From: DASRQK01 sp964436635
GTDB taxonomy: Bacteria; Bacteroidota; Bacteroidia; Sphingobacteriales; Sphingobacteriaceae
DNA length: 64,000 bases
NCBI GenBank assembly: GCA_964436635.1
Contig: CAYTDM010000009.1
Span: 1-64,000, forward strand
Direction: 5' to 3'
The position numbers and the translations under genes are program-made. This document shows, one piece after another, positions 34,568 to 43,409 of this stretch (positions within the stretch are counted from its first letter, which is position 1; each line of letters starts with the position of its first letter). Under the pieces are notes generated by a model. That model was not told the origin of the DNA, searched no databases, and saw only the letters and a list, made by a program, of their open reading frames with translations.

Positions 34568-36730
34568 ATGAAGAAAAAATTTCTTGTATTTAGTATGGCT
34601 ATGTGTTTTTCTCTAATGGGATTTGCGCAAGCTAAAAAAACGGGTATTCAGGTTACTGACCTCCTTAAAATAAAGGATGTAAGCAGTATTCAATTAAGTC
34701 CAACAGAAGATTTCGCCATATTTTCTGTGCGAAGTGTCGTGGATGGCGATCGCAAATGGGAGCATAACTATCAGAATCAATGGTGGATTGTGCGTTTTGA
34801 GCCTTCAGTAACTTATCGTCCGTTAACTTCTGGGAAAGAAGGTTTTGGGCAACCAACTATTTCACCTGATGGGAAGAAAATTTTGTTTACTCGTGCTGCT
34901 GGTGGGTCTTCACAATTATTTATTATGCATTTGGATGGGGGAGACCCAATTCAATTAACCAATTTAAAAAATGGTGCTGGTTCTCCTACTTGGAGTCCAG
35001 ATGGTAAAAAAATCGTTTTTAGTTCATCTTTCTCGTTGGAGAATTTCTTGACAAATAGCGAAGTAAATCCTGGCAATTTGTTACCGAATTATAGCCTTGA
35101 AAAGCCCGGTTTTGAAGACAATAGTCATTTGTTGCCAAACAAAGCTACCGCGAATCCAAATGGGTCAATGGATGAAATTAGAGCTTATTTAGCTTTAAAT
35201 GAGAAAGATCGTAAAGCGAAGGTAATTAATAAGCTAAGGTTTCAAGGTGAGCGTTCTGTGGCTGTTAGTTACGGTGTAAGCCAATTATTTGTGATCGATG
35301 CCGATGGTGAAAGCAATTTAAAGCAATTAACTTATGGGTATTCTTCAGTAGGTGGTGTACAGTTTAAAGATAACAATACGATTTGGGTATCAGGAAGTAA
35401 GGATTCGAATGAAAATCCGGAAAGAGGGTCTCAATCAGCTATTTTTTCTATTGATTTAAATACAGGAAAAAAAGAAGAATTGATCAGTTTAGAAAATAAT
35501 AGTGTTCGATTGAATGCCATTTCTCCAGACGGTCAAACCTATGTATATTCGAGTACCATCATGGATTCACTCGTGATTTCAAAATTACATATCGTTACGG
35601 AACGCAATGGTAAGAAATCAGAAAGTGTGCTGGATTTAGATCGTCAAGTTTCTGGCGTTACTTTTGATCCAAGTGGACAAGAGTTGTATTTAAACGTGTC
35701 TAGAAATGGAGGAAGCGCTTTGTATAAATACACGCTTAAAAATGGTCAAATCGACAAATTAACCAGTGATGATCTTGGAATTAATAGTTTTGCGGTAGGT
35801 AAAAACCGAATTATCTATGCGCAAACGGACATCACCAATCCATCGGAGTTATACATCGCGGATCGCAATGTTCAAAAACCTGTTCAAGTAACAGATTTTA
35901 ATAGTTCTTGGTTAAAAGAAAGAGAATTAGTTCCTGTAGAAAAATACAGTTTCACCAATGAAATCGGCTTAGATATTGAGTATTGGATTATGAAGCCTTT
36001 AAATTTTAAAGCTGGCGAGAAATATCCTTTATTATTACAGATTCATGGTGGCCCAGCGTCCATGTTTGGTCCAGGTAATGCAAGCATGTGGCATGAATAT
36101 CAATATTTTGCTGCGCAAGGTTATGGCATCGTTTACAGCAATCCAAGAGGATCAAGCGGTTATGGCGTGAAACTTTTACAAGGTAATTACCGCGATTGGG
36201 GGAATGGTCCTATGCGCGATGTGTTGACTGCCGTGGATAAAACAGTGGAACAAGGTTGGGTAGACACGAAGAAATTATTAATCACTGGTGGATCTTATGC
36301 TGGGTATTTAACCAATTGGATCATTAGCCATGACCATCGTTTCTTGGCGGCGAGTGCACAACGTGGCGTGTACCATTTAACGACTTTCTTTGGAGAAGGA
36401 AATGCGTCGAGTTTAGTGCCAAGGTATTTTGGCGGGTATCCTTGGGAGCCTGAAGTAAGAAAGATTTTAGAAGAACAATCTCCATATAATTATGTAGATA
36501 AAATTCAAACGCCTTTCTTAATTTTCCATGGAGAAGTGGATTTAAGGACTGGGGTTATCCAAAGTGAGATGCTTTATAAGAGTTTAAAACAATTGGGCAA
36601 ACCAGTTGAATACGTGCGTCATCCAAATGGAGACCATGAGTTAACTCGTTCGGGCGATAACCGTCAACGCATTGATCAAATGTTAAGAACCTATGAATTC
36701 TTTGAACGGTACATTAAGAGTGCTAAATAG
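34568..36730 (+). CDS. Exported S9 family prolyl oligopeptidase
   Basis: Serine peptidase with a signal peptide (MKKKFLVFSMAMCFSLMGFAQA) and an N-terminal beta-propeller (about residues 30-430) with WD40-like ISPDGKKILFTR and PTWSPDGKKIVFSS repeats. The alpha/beta hydrolase domain is C-terminal. Its nucleophile motif GGSYAG has Ser576; the acid is likely Asp658 (GEVDLRTG) and the base His690 (GDHELT). HGGPASMFG provides the oxyanion site. Family enzymes release dipeptides or short peptides outside the cytoplasm. It stands alone and is followed by a strong terminator at 36757-36789. Confidence 0.93.
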   Translation: MKKKFLVFSMAMCFSLMGFAQAKKTGIQVTDLLKIKDVSSIQLSPTEDFAIFSVRSVVDGDRKWEHNYQNQWWIVRFEPSVTYRPLTSGKEGFGQPTISPDGKKILFTRAAGGSSQLFIMHLDGGDPIQLTNLKNGAGSPTWSPDGKKIVFSSSFSLENFLTNSEVNPGNLLPNYSLEKPGFEDNSHLLPNKATANPNGSMDEIRAYLALNEKDRKAKVINKLRFQGERSVAVSYGVSQLFVIDADGESNLKQLTYGYSSVGGVQFKDNNTIWVSGSKDSNENPERGSQSAIFSIDLNTGKKEELISLENNSVRLNAISPDGQTYVYSSTIMDSLVISKLHIVTERNGKKSESVLDLDRQVSGVTFDPSGQELYLNVSRNGGSALYKYTLKNGQIDKLTSDDLGINSFAVGKNRIIYAQTDITNPSELYIADRNVQKPVQVTDFNSSWLKERELVPVEKYSFTNEIGLDIEYWIMKPLNFKAGEKYPLLLQIHGGPASMFGPGNASMWHEYQYFAAQGYGIVYSNPRGSSGYGVKLLQGNYRDWGNGPMRDVLTAVDKTVEQGWVDTKKLLITGGSYAGYLTNWIISHDHRFLAASAQRGVYHLTTFFGEGNASSLVPRYFGGYPWEPEVRKILEEQSPYNYVDKIQTPFLIFHGEVDLRTGVIQSEMLYKSLKQLGKPVEYVRHPNGDHELTRSGDNRQRIDQMLRTYEFFERYIKSAK

Positions 36731-36756
36731 GATTAGATTAATCAGATTGAATACAA

Positions 36757-36794
36757 AAAAAGCTGGTCAATACTCTTGACCAGCTTTTTCTTTT
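36757..36794. terminator. Strong terminator between the S9 peptidase and metQ
   Basis: AAAAAGCTGGTCAA (36757-36770) pairs perfectly with TTGACCAGCTTTTT (36776-36789) around a five-base loop, with T-rich sequence after it. It can stop transcription from both sides. Confidence 0.85.
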
Positions 36795-36877
36795 ATAGTT
36801 ATAACACTTCAGATCATTTGGATCTGTTTACTTAATAATTTTTGTTCTATCTAGCGTTTTTTTTGCGCAGTTTTCAA

Positions 36878-37696
36878 TTACCAACCTTTAATCGCACTTC
36901 CTTTAAATTCACGTTCAGCAGCTGCGGCTACTTCTTCGGATTGATAGGCTTGAACAAACTTCTTAATTTTCTCCTCGTGTTGATTGTCTTCACGGGCCAC
37001 CACCAAATTCACGTAGGGCGATTCTTTATCTTCCACAAATAATCCATCGCGACTAGCGATTAATCCAATAGGTGTAGCAAAAGTATTGTTGATGATCGCA
37101 ATGGTCACGTTTTTGTCATCCAGCGCTCTTGGCAATTGAGGTGCTTCCAATTCCATGATTTTTAAGTTTAATGGGTTAGAAACGATGTCATTGACCGTTG
37201 GCAACAAACCAACATCCTCTTTTAATGTAATTAATCCTGCATGCTGCATCAACAGCAATGCACGACCTCCATTCGTAGGGTCATTTGGAATTAGAATGGT
37301 GTTACCATCTGTCAATTCATCTATGGATTTGATTTTTTTAGAATACCCTGCTAATGGATAAACGAAGGTGTTTCCTACTATAGCAAAGTTATAGCCACGT
37401 TGTTTAGCTTGGACGTCTAAATACGGTTTATTTTGAAAAACATTGGCATCGAGGTCGCCTTGGTGCAATGCTTCGTTTGGCAATACATAATCGTTAAATT
37501 GAACCAACTCGACGGTCAATCCAAATTTCTCTTCTGCAACACGTTTTGCTGTCTCAGCCAACACAAATTCTGGACCGGATTGTACTCCGACTTTGATGTG
37601 ATTTGGATCGGATTCTTTCGTGTTTGAACCACAAGATGCTAAAAAAACAATGGCCGAACACAGCACATTTAATAAGGCGACTTTTTTGAAATTCAT
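36878..37696 (-). CDS. metQ: Methionine ABC transporter, substrate-binding lipoprotein
   Basis: NlpA/MetQ-type lipoprotein binding D- or L-methionine. Lipobox VFLASCGSN places the lipidated Cys at residue 22. The mature part begins IKVGVQSGPEFVLAETAKRVAEEKFGLTVELVQFNDY, with QGDLDANVFQNKPYLD and LIPNDPTNGGRALLLMQHAGLI, all typical. Length 272. It is the last gene of metN-metI-metQ on the minus strand, with a 66-bp gap from metI. Confidence 0.94.
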   Translation of the reverse strand: MNFKKVALLNVLCSAIVFLASCGSNTKESDPNHIKVGVQSGPEFVLAETAKRVAEEKFGLTVELVQFNDYVLPNEALHQGDLDANVFQNKPYLDVQAKQRGYNFAIVGNTFVYPLAGYSKKIKSIDELTDGNTILIPNDPTNGGRALLLMQHAGLITLKEDVGLLPTVNDIVSNPLNLKIMELEAPQLPRALDDKNVTIAIINNTFATPIGLIASRDGLFVEDKESPYVNLVVAREDNQHEEKIKKFVQAYQSEEVAAAAEREFKGSAIKGW

Positions 37697-37762
37697 TGTT
37701 ATATATATTATTTAAGAAGTTTAAATCATTAAAATTAGATGTAAAGGTAGAATATTAGCTCT

Positions 37763-38419
37763 TTATTTTCGGTGATCTACTTTTTTCGAGACAAAATCGC
37801 TGATGTATTGAATGAAAAACACAAATAAGACTAATAAGACCAAGACGGTATTCATCACGATCACATCGTAACCCACATATCCATATTGATAGCCGATTTG
37901 TCCCAAACCACCCGCACCGACTGCTCCACCCATGGCTGAATACCCTACTAATGAAATCAAGGTGATACTGGCACCATTGATAATCGATGGCATGGCTTCA
38001 GGTAATAAGACTTTGGTAACGATCTGATACGGTCGTGCGCCCATGGCTCTGGCAGCCTCAATCAATCCAGCTGGCACTTCTAACAAACTATTTTCAACCA
38101 TTCTGGCAATAAATGGTGCCGCACCAATGCTTAATGGCACCAGCGCAGCTTGAACGCCAATAGATGTTCCGACCAGCATTCTGGTAAAAGGAATCATCCA
38201 AACAATCAAAATAATAAATGGGATGGCTCTAAAAATATTGACCACCACCGAAAGAACTCGGTTCATCCAAAGATTTTCCATTAATTGGCCTTTTCGAGTT
38301 AAAAAAAGCAGCACGCCAGTAGGCAAGCCTAAAAGAAAACCAAAAAAACCTGATAGAAACGTCATGATGATCGTTTCCCAAGTGCCCTTAATGAGCAAGT
38401 CAATCATTGCTTCAGACAT
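37763..38419 (-). CDS. metI: Methionine ABC transporter permease
   Basis: Inner-membrane permease of 218 residues with about five helices. The typical EAA loop GLIEAARAMGARPYQIVTKVLLPEAMPSIINGASITLISLVGYSAMGGAVGAGGLG is present at about residues 118-172. NIFRAIPFIILIVWMIPFTRMLVGTSIG is also diagnostic. The start overlaps the end of metN by eight bases, so expression is coupled. Confidence 0.95.
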   Translation of the reverse strand: MSEAMIDLLIKGTWETIIMTFLSGFFGFLLGLPTGVLLFLTRKGQLMENLWMNRVLSVVVNIFRAIPFIILIVWMIPFTRMLVGTSIGVQAALVPLSIGAAPFIARMVENSLLEVPAGLIEAARAMGARPYQIVTKVLLPEAMPSIINGASITLISLVGYSAMGGAVGAGGLGQIGYQYGYVGYDVIVMNTVLVLLVLFVFFIQYISDFVSKKVDHRK

Positions 38420-39443
38420 ATCCTAATTGAGTTACCCGTATTTGATGTTGTTCAAAAAATTTAATGGCTTCATCCCAAAGCTTTTCCTCTCCTAATAAAG
38501 TGACGAGCATGATTCCAAACTGAATTCCAGCTGTATGATCTAATTGAGAACTGACAATTTGAAAATCCATTCCTACCTGCCTGGACATATTCGACAAAAC
38601 CGGAGTGGAAGCGGATTGACTGGAAATTTCCAATTTTAAGAATGGCACTTTACCCGCTTCTTTTGAAGCAGTCAATCGCTCTTTGTACATCTCAGGAATT
38701 TCTACATGCAGTGCAGAAGCGATAAACTCTTTTGCTAATGCGGTTTGAGGATTGGAAAACAATTCTCCTACGGGTCCTTGCTCGATCAATTTCCCTCCAC
38801 TAATGATGGCTACTTCATCGCAAATGGATTTTACAACATCCATTTCATGTGTAATCAATAATATAGTAATCCCTAAGCGTCTATTAATATCCTTTAATAA
38901 GGTTAAGATGGAACGAGTGGTCGCTGGATCGAGTGCACTGGTCGCTTCGTCACATAACAAAACTTTTGGATTGTTTGCTAAGGTTCTTGCTATCGCAACT
39001 CGTTGCTTCTGTCCACCCGATAGACTTGCAGGATAGTCGTTCCTTTTATCTTCTAAATCCACCAACTTTAGTAATTCCTGCACACGTTGGTTTATTTGAG
39101 TCTTGGAATAGCCTGCTAATTCTAAAGACAAGGCAATGTTTCCTGCAACTGTTCTGGATGATAGCAAATTAAAATGTTGAAAAATCATTCCAATTTGCCT
39201 TCTTGCGTTCGCTAATTCTCTATTTGATAAAGAAAGAAGATCGGTATTGTCTACAAGCACTTTACCTGAAGTGGGTTTTTCTAATAGATTCACACAGCGA
39301 ATTAGGGTGCTTTTTCCAGCACCAGAAGCTCCAATAACACCATAAATTTTCCCTGCAGGCACAGCTAAGGAAACGTTATCTAATGCTTTAAAAGCGGTAT
39401 GGTTCTTATAAAAAGTTTTACTTATGCCTTCGAGGACGATCAT
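38412..39443 (-). CDS. metN: Methionine ABC transporter ATP-binding protein
   Basis: ATPase of the MetNIQ importer, 343 residues. Walker A is GASGAGKSTLIRC at about residue 37, the signature LSGGQKQRVAIART at about 140, Walker B VLLCDEATSALDP, and the switch His ITHEMDVV. The C-terminal NIL domain (about residues 265-343), which senses methionine in E. coli, is present: VSQLDHTAGIQFGIMLV is part of it. The promoter's -7 box TATGTTTG ends 5 nt before the ATG, so the mRNA is probably leaderless; there is therefore no room for a SAM riboswitch. Confidence 0.95.
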   Translation of the reverse strand: MIVLEGISKTFYKNHTAFKALDNVSLAVPAGKIYGVIGASGAGKSTLIRCVNLLEKPTSGKVLVDNTDLLSLSNRELANARRQIGMIFQHFNLLSSRTVAGNIALSLELAGYSKTQINQRVQELLKLVDLEDKRNDYPASLSGGQKQRVAIARTLANNPKVLLCDEATSALDPATTRSILTLLKDINRRLGITILLITHEMDVVKSICDEVAIISGGKLIEQGPVGELFSNPQTALAKEFIASALHVEIPEMYKERLTASKEAGKVPFLKLEISSQSASTPVLSNMSRQVGMDFQIVSSQLDHTAGIQFGIMLVTLLGEEKLWDEAIKFFEQHQIRVTQLGYV

Positions 39444-39447
39444 CCTA

Positions 39448-39478
39448 CAAACATATATATTTTGACACTTATCTACAA
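39448..39478 (-). promoter_or_regulatory. Promoter of metNIQ
   Basis: On the minus strand TTG (39478-39476) and TATGTTTG (39455-39448) are separated by 20 bp. The final G of the -7 box lies five bases before the metN start, which puts transcription start at or within the ATG. Confidence 0.65.
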
Positions 39479-39498
39479 GAGATTATTCGCATAAAAAC

Positions 39499-40416
39499 CT
39501 ATGATAATGCGGGCGGAGGCGGACCAGATCCAGCCGGCCTTGATTTATCTTCTGGCAACGGAATAAACACTTCATTATCAGTAGGAGGTAAGGCTATTCT
39601 ACCTTGCTTCCAATCTTCTTTTGCCTGTTCGATTCGTTCCTTTCTGGAAGACACAAAATTCCACCAAATGAATCGTTCACCTAAAGGCTCACCACCTAAT
39701 AAAAGTAGGGTAGTGTTTTCCAAGGCTACAATGAGAGGATCCACTCCCTTATTAAACACTAATAATTGGCCAGGACCGTACTGAAAACCTGAAATTTCTA
39801 ATCGTCCATTTACCACATACATGCCTCTTTCTTCATGGCCGGTCGGCAATGCAAAGGGGGTGTTTTTCTCAAGGTTCACGTGCATATAAAAAAGAGGGGA
39901 ATGCGTGTGAACAGCACTTTTTAAGCCATATCCTTCGCCTGCAATGAGCCGCATCCAAACTCCTTTATCCGTAAAGACAGGTAATTGATCTGGCGTATAA
40001 TTATGAAAGGTAGGATCGCATTCTTCATCTTTTTCAGGTAAAGCAACCCAGGTCTGAATCATTTCTAAACCTCCTTTTAAAGCCGACGGGTCTTCAAACC
40101 GTTCCGAATGAGATATCCCTTTTCCGGCGGTCATCCAATTCACTTCTCCTGGGCGAATGATTTGCTCCACACCTAAACTATCGCGATGCATCACTTGTCC
40201 ACCAAATAGATACGTCACAGTAGACAGGCCAATGTGGGGGTGAGGCAATACATCGATATTATTCGGTTCTTTCCATGCCGATTCAGCCACAGGCCCGGCG
40301 TGATCCATAAAAATAAAAGGCCCAACCATTCTTTTTGATCGAAAAGGTAAAATCCTCTTCACATGCATTTCGGGTGATAATGCTGCTTTCCGTGCTTCAA
40401 TAACTAATTCTAACAT
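39499..40416 (-). CDS. Pirin family protein
   Basis: Bicupin protein of 305 residues. The family mark is LPFRSKRMVGPFIFMDHAGPV near residue 24, with HPHIGLSTVTYLFGGQVMHRDSLG and EVNWMTAGKGISHSERF around 60-110; these hold the metal-binding His and Glu residues. C-terminal cupin has the GEPLGERFIWWNFVSSRKERIEQA tail. Bacterial pirins have been linked with quercetin dioxygenase activity or with pyruvate dehydrogenase control, but the role here is not shown. It is divergent from the BASS transporter gene, 37 bp apart. Confidence 0.92.
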   Translation of the reverse strand: MLELVIEARKAALSPEMHVKRILPFRSKRMVGPFIFMDHAGPVAESAWKEPNNIDVLPHPHIGLSTVTYLFGGQVMHRDSLGVEQIIRPGEVNWMTAGKGISHSERFEDPSALKGGLEMIQTWVALPEKDEECDPTFHNYTPDQLPVFTDKGVWMRLIAGEGYGLKSAVHTHSPLFYMHVNLEKNTPFALPTGHEERGMYVVNGRLEISGFQYGPGQLLVFNKGVDPLIVALENTTLLLLGGEPLGERFIWWNFVSSRKERIEQAKEDWKQGRIALPPTDNEVFIPLPEDKSRPAGSGPPPPALS

Positions 40417-40453
40417 ACTTCCAGGATTTAATTATTTGATCAAAATATGAATT

Positions 40454-41413
40454 ATGAATTTTAACATAAATTTAATTACATTTGCTCATATAACCAAATT
40501 AACCAAACTTAACCTTATTATTAATACTATTGAAGCAAGTTTTCTATCGACGGTATTATTGCCTGTAGCCTTGGCTGTCATCATGTTAGGCTTAGGACTT
40601 TCATTAACTCCAAGCGATTTTACACGCATTTTTCAACGTCCTAAAGCCATGTTTGTGGGTTCGTTTACCCAATTAGTTTTACTACCGATTTTGGGCTTTG
40701 TGATCGCTGCAATCATGTTGGCGGATTCTCCTGAACTCGCCGTGGGTCTGATTATATTAGCGATGTGTCCTGGTGGGCCGACATCGAATTTGATCGCACA
40801 TTTAGCGGATGGCGACACCGCATTATGTCTTTCATTGACAGCCATTTCCAGCATCATTAAAATTTTCACCATTCCTATCATGGTCAATATCGCCATTCAG
40901 CAATACATGGGTGAAAGTCAAGTTTTCCAATTAGAAGTCGTTTCATCTATTGTCAAAATATTTGCCATTACCATTGTTCCCGCATCCATTGGTATGCTTA
41001 TAAAAGCGTTTGCAGGAAAGTTTGCGTTAGCTGCGCAAAAACCAGTGAAATTATTATCTGCATTATTTTTAGTGCTGGTGATTGTGGGAACTGTTTATCA
41101 AGAACGAGACGGAATCGTTGATTTCTTTAAAGTGGCTGGACCCGCTGCATTGGTGTTGAATTTGGCTGGAATGAGCTTAGGTTATTTTATCCCTCAATTA
41201 TTAAATTTAAATTTAAAACAAAGGATTACTATCAGTGTAGAAACGAGTATTCAAAACGGGACTTTAGCGATAGGAATTGCGAGTAGCCCATTAATGCTTA
41301 ACAACTCTACTATGGCGATTCCTGCTGCTGTTTACAGCTTAATCATGTTTGTGACGGCGGGTATTTTTATCGCGATCGTTAAGAATAAAGCAAAAAGTGA
41401 AATCGAAGAATAG
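40454..41413 (+). CDS. Bile acid:sodium symporter (BASS) family transporter
   Basis: Integral membrane protein, about nine helices, with the typical IMLGLGLSLTPSDFTRIFQRPKAMFVGSFTQLVLLP at about residues 42-78, MCPGGPTSNLIAHLADGDTALCLSLTAISS at 113-142, and ETSIQNGTLAIGIASS near 262. Substrates in bacteria include organic anions such as pyruvate or pantoate; specificity is not visible. The start is uncertain: the ATG at 40454 lies upstream of a good -7 box (TACATTTG at 40477-40484), and no ATG follows in frame before residue 43, so a non-ATG start such as ATA or ATT close to 40490-40530 is possible. Confidence 0.85.
   Translation: MNFNINLITFAHITKLTKLNLIINTIEASFLSTVLLPVALAVIMLGLGLSLTPSDFTRIFQRPKAMFVGSFTQLVLLPILGFVIAAIMLADSPELAVGLIILAMCPGGPTSNLIAHLADGDTALCLSLTAISSIIKIFTIPIMVNIAIQQYMGESQVFQLEVVSSIVKIFAITIVPASIGMLIKAFAGKFALAAQKPVKLLSALFLVLVIVGTVYQERDGIVDFFKVAGPAALVLNLAGMSLGYFIPQLLNLNLKQRITISVETSIQNGTLAIGIASSPLMLNNSTMAIPAAVYSLIMFVTAGIFIAIVKNKAKSEIEE
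40477..40484 (+). promoter_or_regulatory. -7 box inside the annotated start of the BASS gene
   Basis: TACATTTG is an exact match to TAnnTTTG, and equals the box before tRNA-Phe. It falls 23 bp inside the longest open frame of the transporter. No TTTG is found at the -33 position, so it is an uncertain promoter. Confidence 0.35.
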
Positions 41414-41455
41414 GCTTGCATCGCTATAAACATAATAGCTATAAAAAAACGAGCT

Positions 41456-41496
41456 AAAAAAAAAGGACATTAAATGTTTTAATGTCCTTTTTTTAT
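41456..41496. terminator. Bidirectional terminator overlapping the end of gap
   Basis: Stem GGACATTAAA (41465-41474) and TTTAATGTCC (41478-41487), flanked by A and T runs on each side. The last codons and stop of GAPDH lie within it on the minus strand. Confidence 0.85.
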
Positions 41497-42486
41497 TTGT
41501 TCTAACACATCTACTAAACGATTAGAATAGCCATATTCATTATCATACCATCCTACTACTTTGACCAACCCTCCAACGACAGAGGTTAATAAGGAATCAA
41601 AAACACAAGAATAGGTGCTGTTAATGATATCCACGGAAACGATTGGATCTTCTGTGTAGTATAAAATGCCTTTTAAAGAAGTTTTTGACGCTTGTAGAAA
41701 AGCTTCATTAATTTCTTCGACCGAGGCTTCAGATTTCAATGTACAAGTGAAGTCTGTTAATGAACCATTTAATACTGGCACCCGAATACCAGCTCCTCCA
41801 AGTCGTCCGTCTAAGTGTGGGAAAACATTTGTAATGGCTTTTGCTGCCCCAGTACTGGTGGGAATGATGGATGCAGAAGCAGCGCGCGCTCTTCTTAAAT
41901 CACGATGGGGTGCGTCGTGAAGATTTTGATCTCCAGTCATGCTGTGCACCGTCGTAATGTATCCATCCACGATGCCCCATTTTTCGTCTAAAATCTTCAC
42001 AAGTGGGGCGACATTATTTGTCGTACAAGAGGCATTTGAAATGATATCCAAATCCGCTAAGGGTATGTGGTCATCATTTACTCCCAATACCAGGGTAGGA
42101 ATTTCACGATCTGGTGATGGGGCAGATAGTAATACCTTTTTTGCGCCAGCGATTAAATGCTTTTCGGCTAAGTCTTTAGTCAAAAACTTTCCAGTAGACT
42201 CTATAACTACATCAATTTCGAGCTGCTCCCAAGGCAGATTTACTGGATCTTTCTCTGAATACACATGCAATCGTCTTCCGTCAATGATCATCTTTCCAGC
42301 TTCAACTGAGATTTGTCCCGGAAAGGGGCCGTGAACCGAATCGTATTTTAACAAATGTGCGAGTGTCTCCACATCCGAAACATCGTTGATGGCGACGATT
42401 TCAACCTCTTTTAAATTTCTGTTTAAAAGATTTCTGAGGGTGTTTCTCCCGATGCGACCAAAACCATTAATTGCTACCCTTAACAT
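41479..42486 (-). CDS. gap: Glyceraldehyde-3-phosphate dehydrogenase, type I
   Basis: Oxidises glyceraldehyde 3-phosphate with NAD and phosphate in glycolysis. NAD motif VAINGFGRIGRNTLRN at the N terminus, catalytic SNASCTTNNVAPL with Cys at about residue 153, and the C-terminal WYDNEYGYSNRLVDV are all as expected. Length 335 is normal. Gene ends inside the stem of a terminator, so the sequence for KKGH and the stop is shared with the hairpin. Alone on the minus strand; convergent with the BASS transporter. Whether it uses NAD or NADP is not clear from sequence, though the Asp after the second strand suggests NAD. Confidence 0.97.
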   Translation of the reverse strand: MLRVAINGFGRIGRNTLRNLLNRNLKEVEIVAINDVSDVETLAHLLKYDSVHGPFPGQISVEAGKMIIDGRRLHVYSEKDPVNLPWEQLEIDVVIESTGKFLTKDLAEKHLIAGAKKVLLSAPSPDREIPTLVLGVNDDHIPLADLDIISNASCTTNNVAPLVKILDEKWGIVDGYITTVHSMTGDQNLHDAPHRDLRRARAASASIIPTSTGAAKAITNVFPHLDGRLGGAGIRVPVLNGSLTDFTCTLKSEASVEEINEAFLQASKTSLKGILYYTEDPIVSVDIINSTYSCVFDSLLTSVVGGLVKVVGWYDNEYGYSNRLVDVLEQIKKGH

Positions 42487-42582
42487 ATGATAATATTGTC
42501 CTCAAACTTAACAAAAATTATATAAATTCAGTATATTTACCCTATTTCAGAACACATTTTACAACAAGTTTACCTTCCGGAT

Positions 42583-43404
42583 ATGAAATCAATAATAATA
42601 GCAAGTGATTTTTCTAATGAGGCGGATGCTGCCACTCAATACGCCATTGCGATTGCAAAAATTATAAATGTGGATGTCGTTTTGTTTCACTTACATACCA
42701 TGTCTGTGCATGTGGCAAATGCGCGATTGACCCCTGCTGCAATACAAGTTAGTTTGGATCATCATCGTGAAAAAGTAGAGAAAATCGGTCGTGATTTGGC
42801 CACAAACCATCAAATAAATTGTGAAGTGGCCTGGAGAATGGGGGATTTTTATGATGAACTTCAGGACGTCATTTCAACCTATTCAGTGAGCCTGGTAGTC
42901 ATGGGCATGGCAAACAAGACTTTGGAACAAGACCTCCTTGGCAATACAACTACTTCGGCTATAAACAAATTAAAAACACCTGTTTTAGCCATTCCAAACG
43001 GGGTGAAGTTTAATGGAATTAAAAACATTCTTTTTGCTTGTGACATAGACCGGGGCATTCATGCACAGGTTTTAAAGCAAGTAAAAACATTAGCAAATGC
43101 ATTTAATGCGTCTGTAGAAGTTTTTTATGTGAGTAAGGAATTATCACATATTGAGAAGAAAGCTAATGATCCTGCGTTGGTTAAATCCTTTGGTGATGAA
43201 CTTAACGGGATTCAATATTACTATAAAAATGTAGCCTCGAACAGTGTTTTGCAGGCGATCGAGGACGAAATATCAGAAATAAAGGCAGATTTATTAATTA
43301 TGGTGCCAAACAAATATGGTTTTTGGGGGTCTTTAGTCCACAAAAGTAAAACTCGAGCGATGGCTGCAGGGAATTCCATACCTTTATTATCTATTCCAAT
43401 TTAA
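42583..43404 (+). CDS. Tandem universal stress protein (UspA family)
   Basis: Two USP domains in one chain of 273 residues, about 1-145 and 146-273. The first begins KSIIIASDFSNEADAATQYAIAIAKI and ends with LVVMGMANKTLEQDLLGNTTTSAINKLKTPVLAIP, where the ATP-binding G-x2-G-x9-GS motif is only partly kept. The second begins GIKNILFACDIDRGIHAQ. Such tandem USPs are frequent in Bacteroidota and help survive stress, but the partner is not known. It is followed 5 bp later by ctlX, and that gene by a Nudix hydrolase, so the three are likely an operon. Confidence 0.9.
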   Translation: MKSIIIASDFSNEADAATQYAIAIAKIINVDVVLFHLHTMSVHVANARLTPAAIQVSLDHHREKVEKIGRDLATNHQINCEVAWRMGDFYDELQDVISTYSVSLVVMGMANKTLEQDLLGNTTTSAINKLKTPVLAIPNGVKFNGIKNILFACDIDRGIHAQVLKQVKTLANAFNASVEVFYVSKELSHIEKKANDPALVKSFGDELNGIQYYYKNVASNSVLQAIEDEISEIKADLLIMVPNKYGFWGSLVHKSKTRAMAAGNSIPLLSIPI

Positions 43405-43409
43405 TTATC

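Noticed and set aside
39444..39498. SAM riboswitch before metNIQ
   Set aside because: The promoter box ends five bases before the start codon, and only 55 bp separates metN from the pirin gene; no space for an aptamer.
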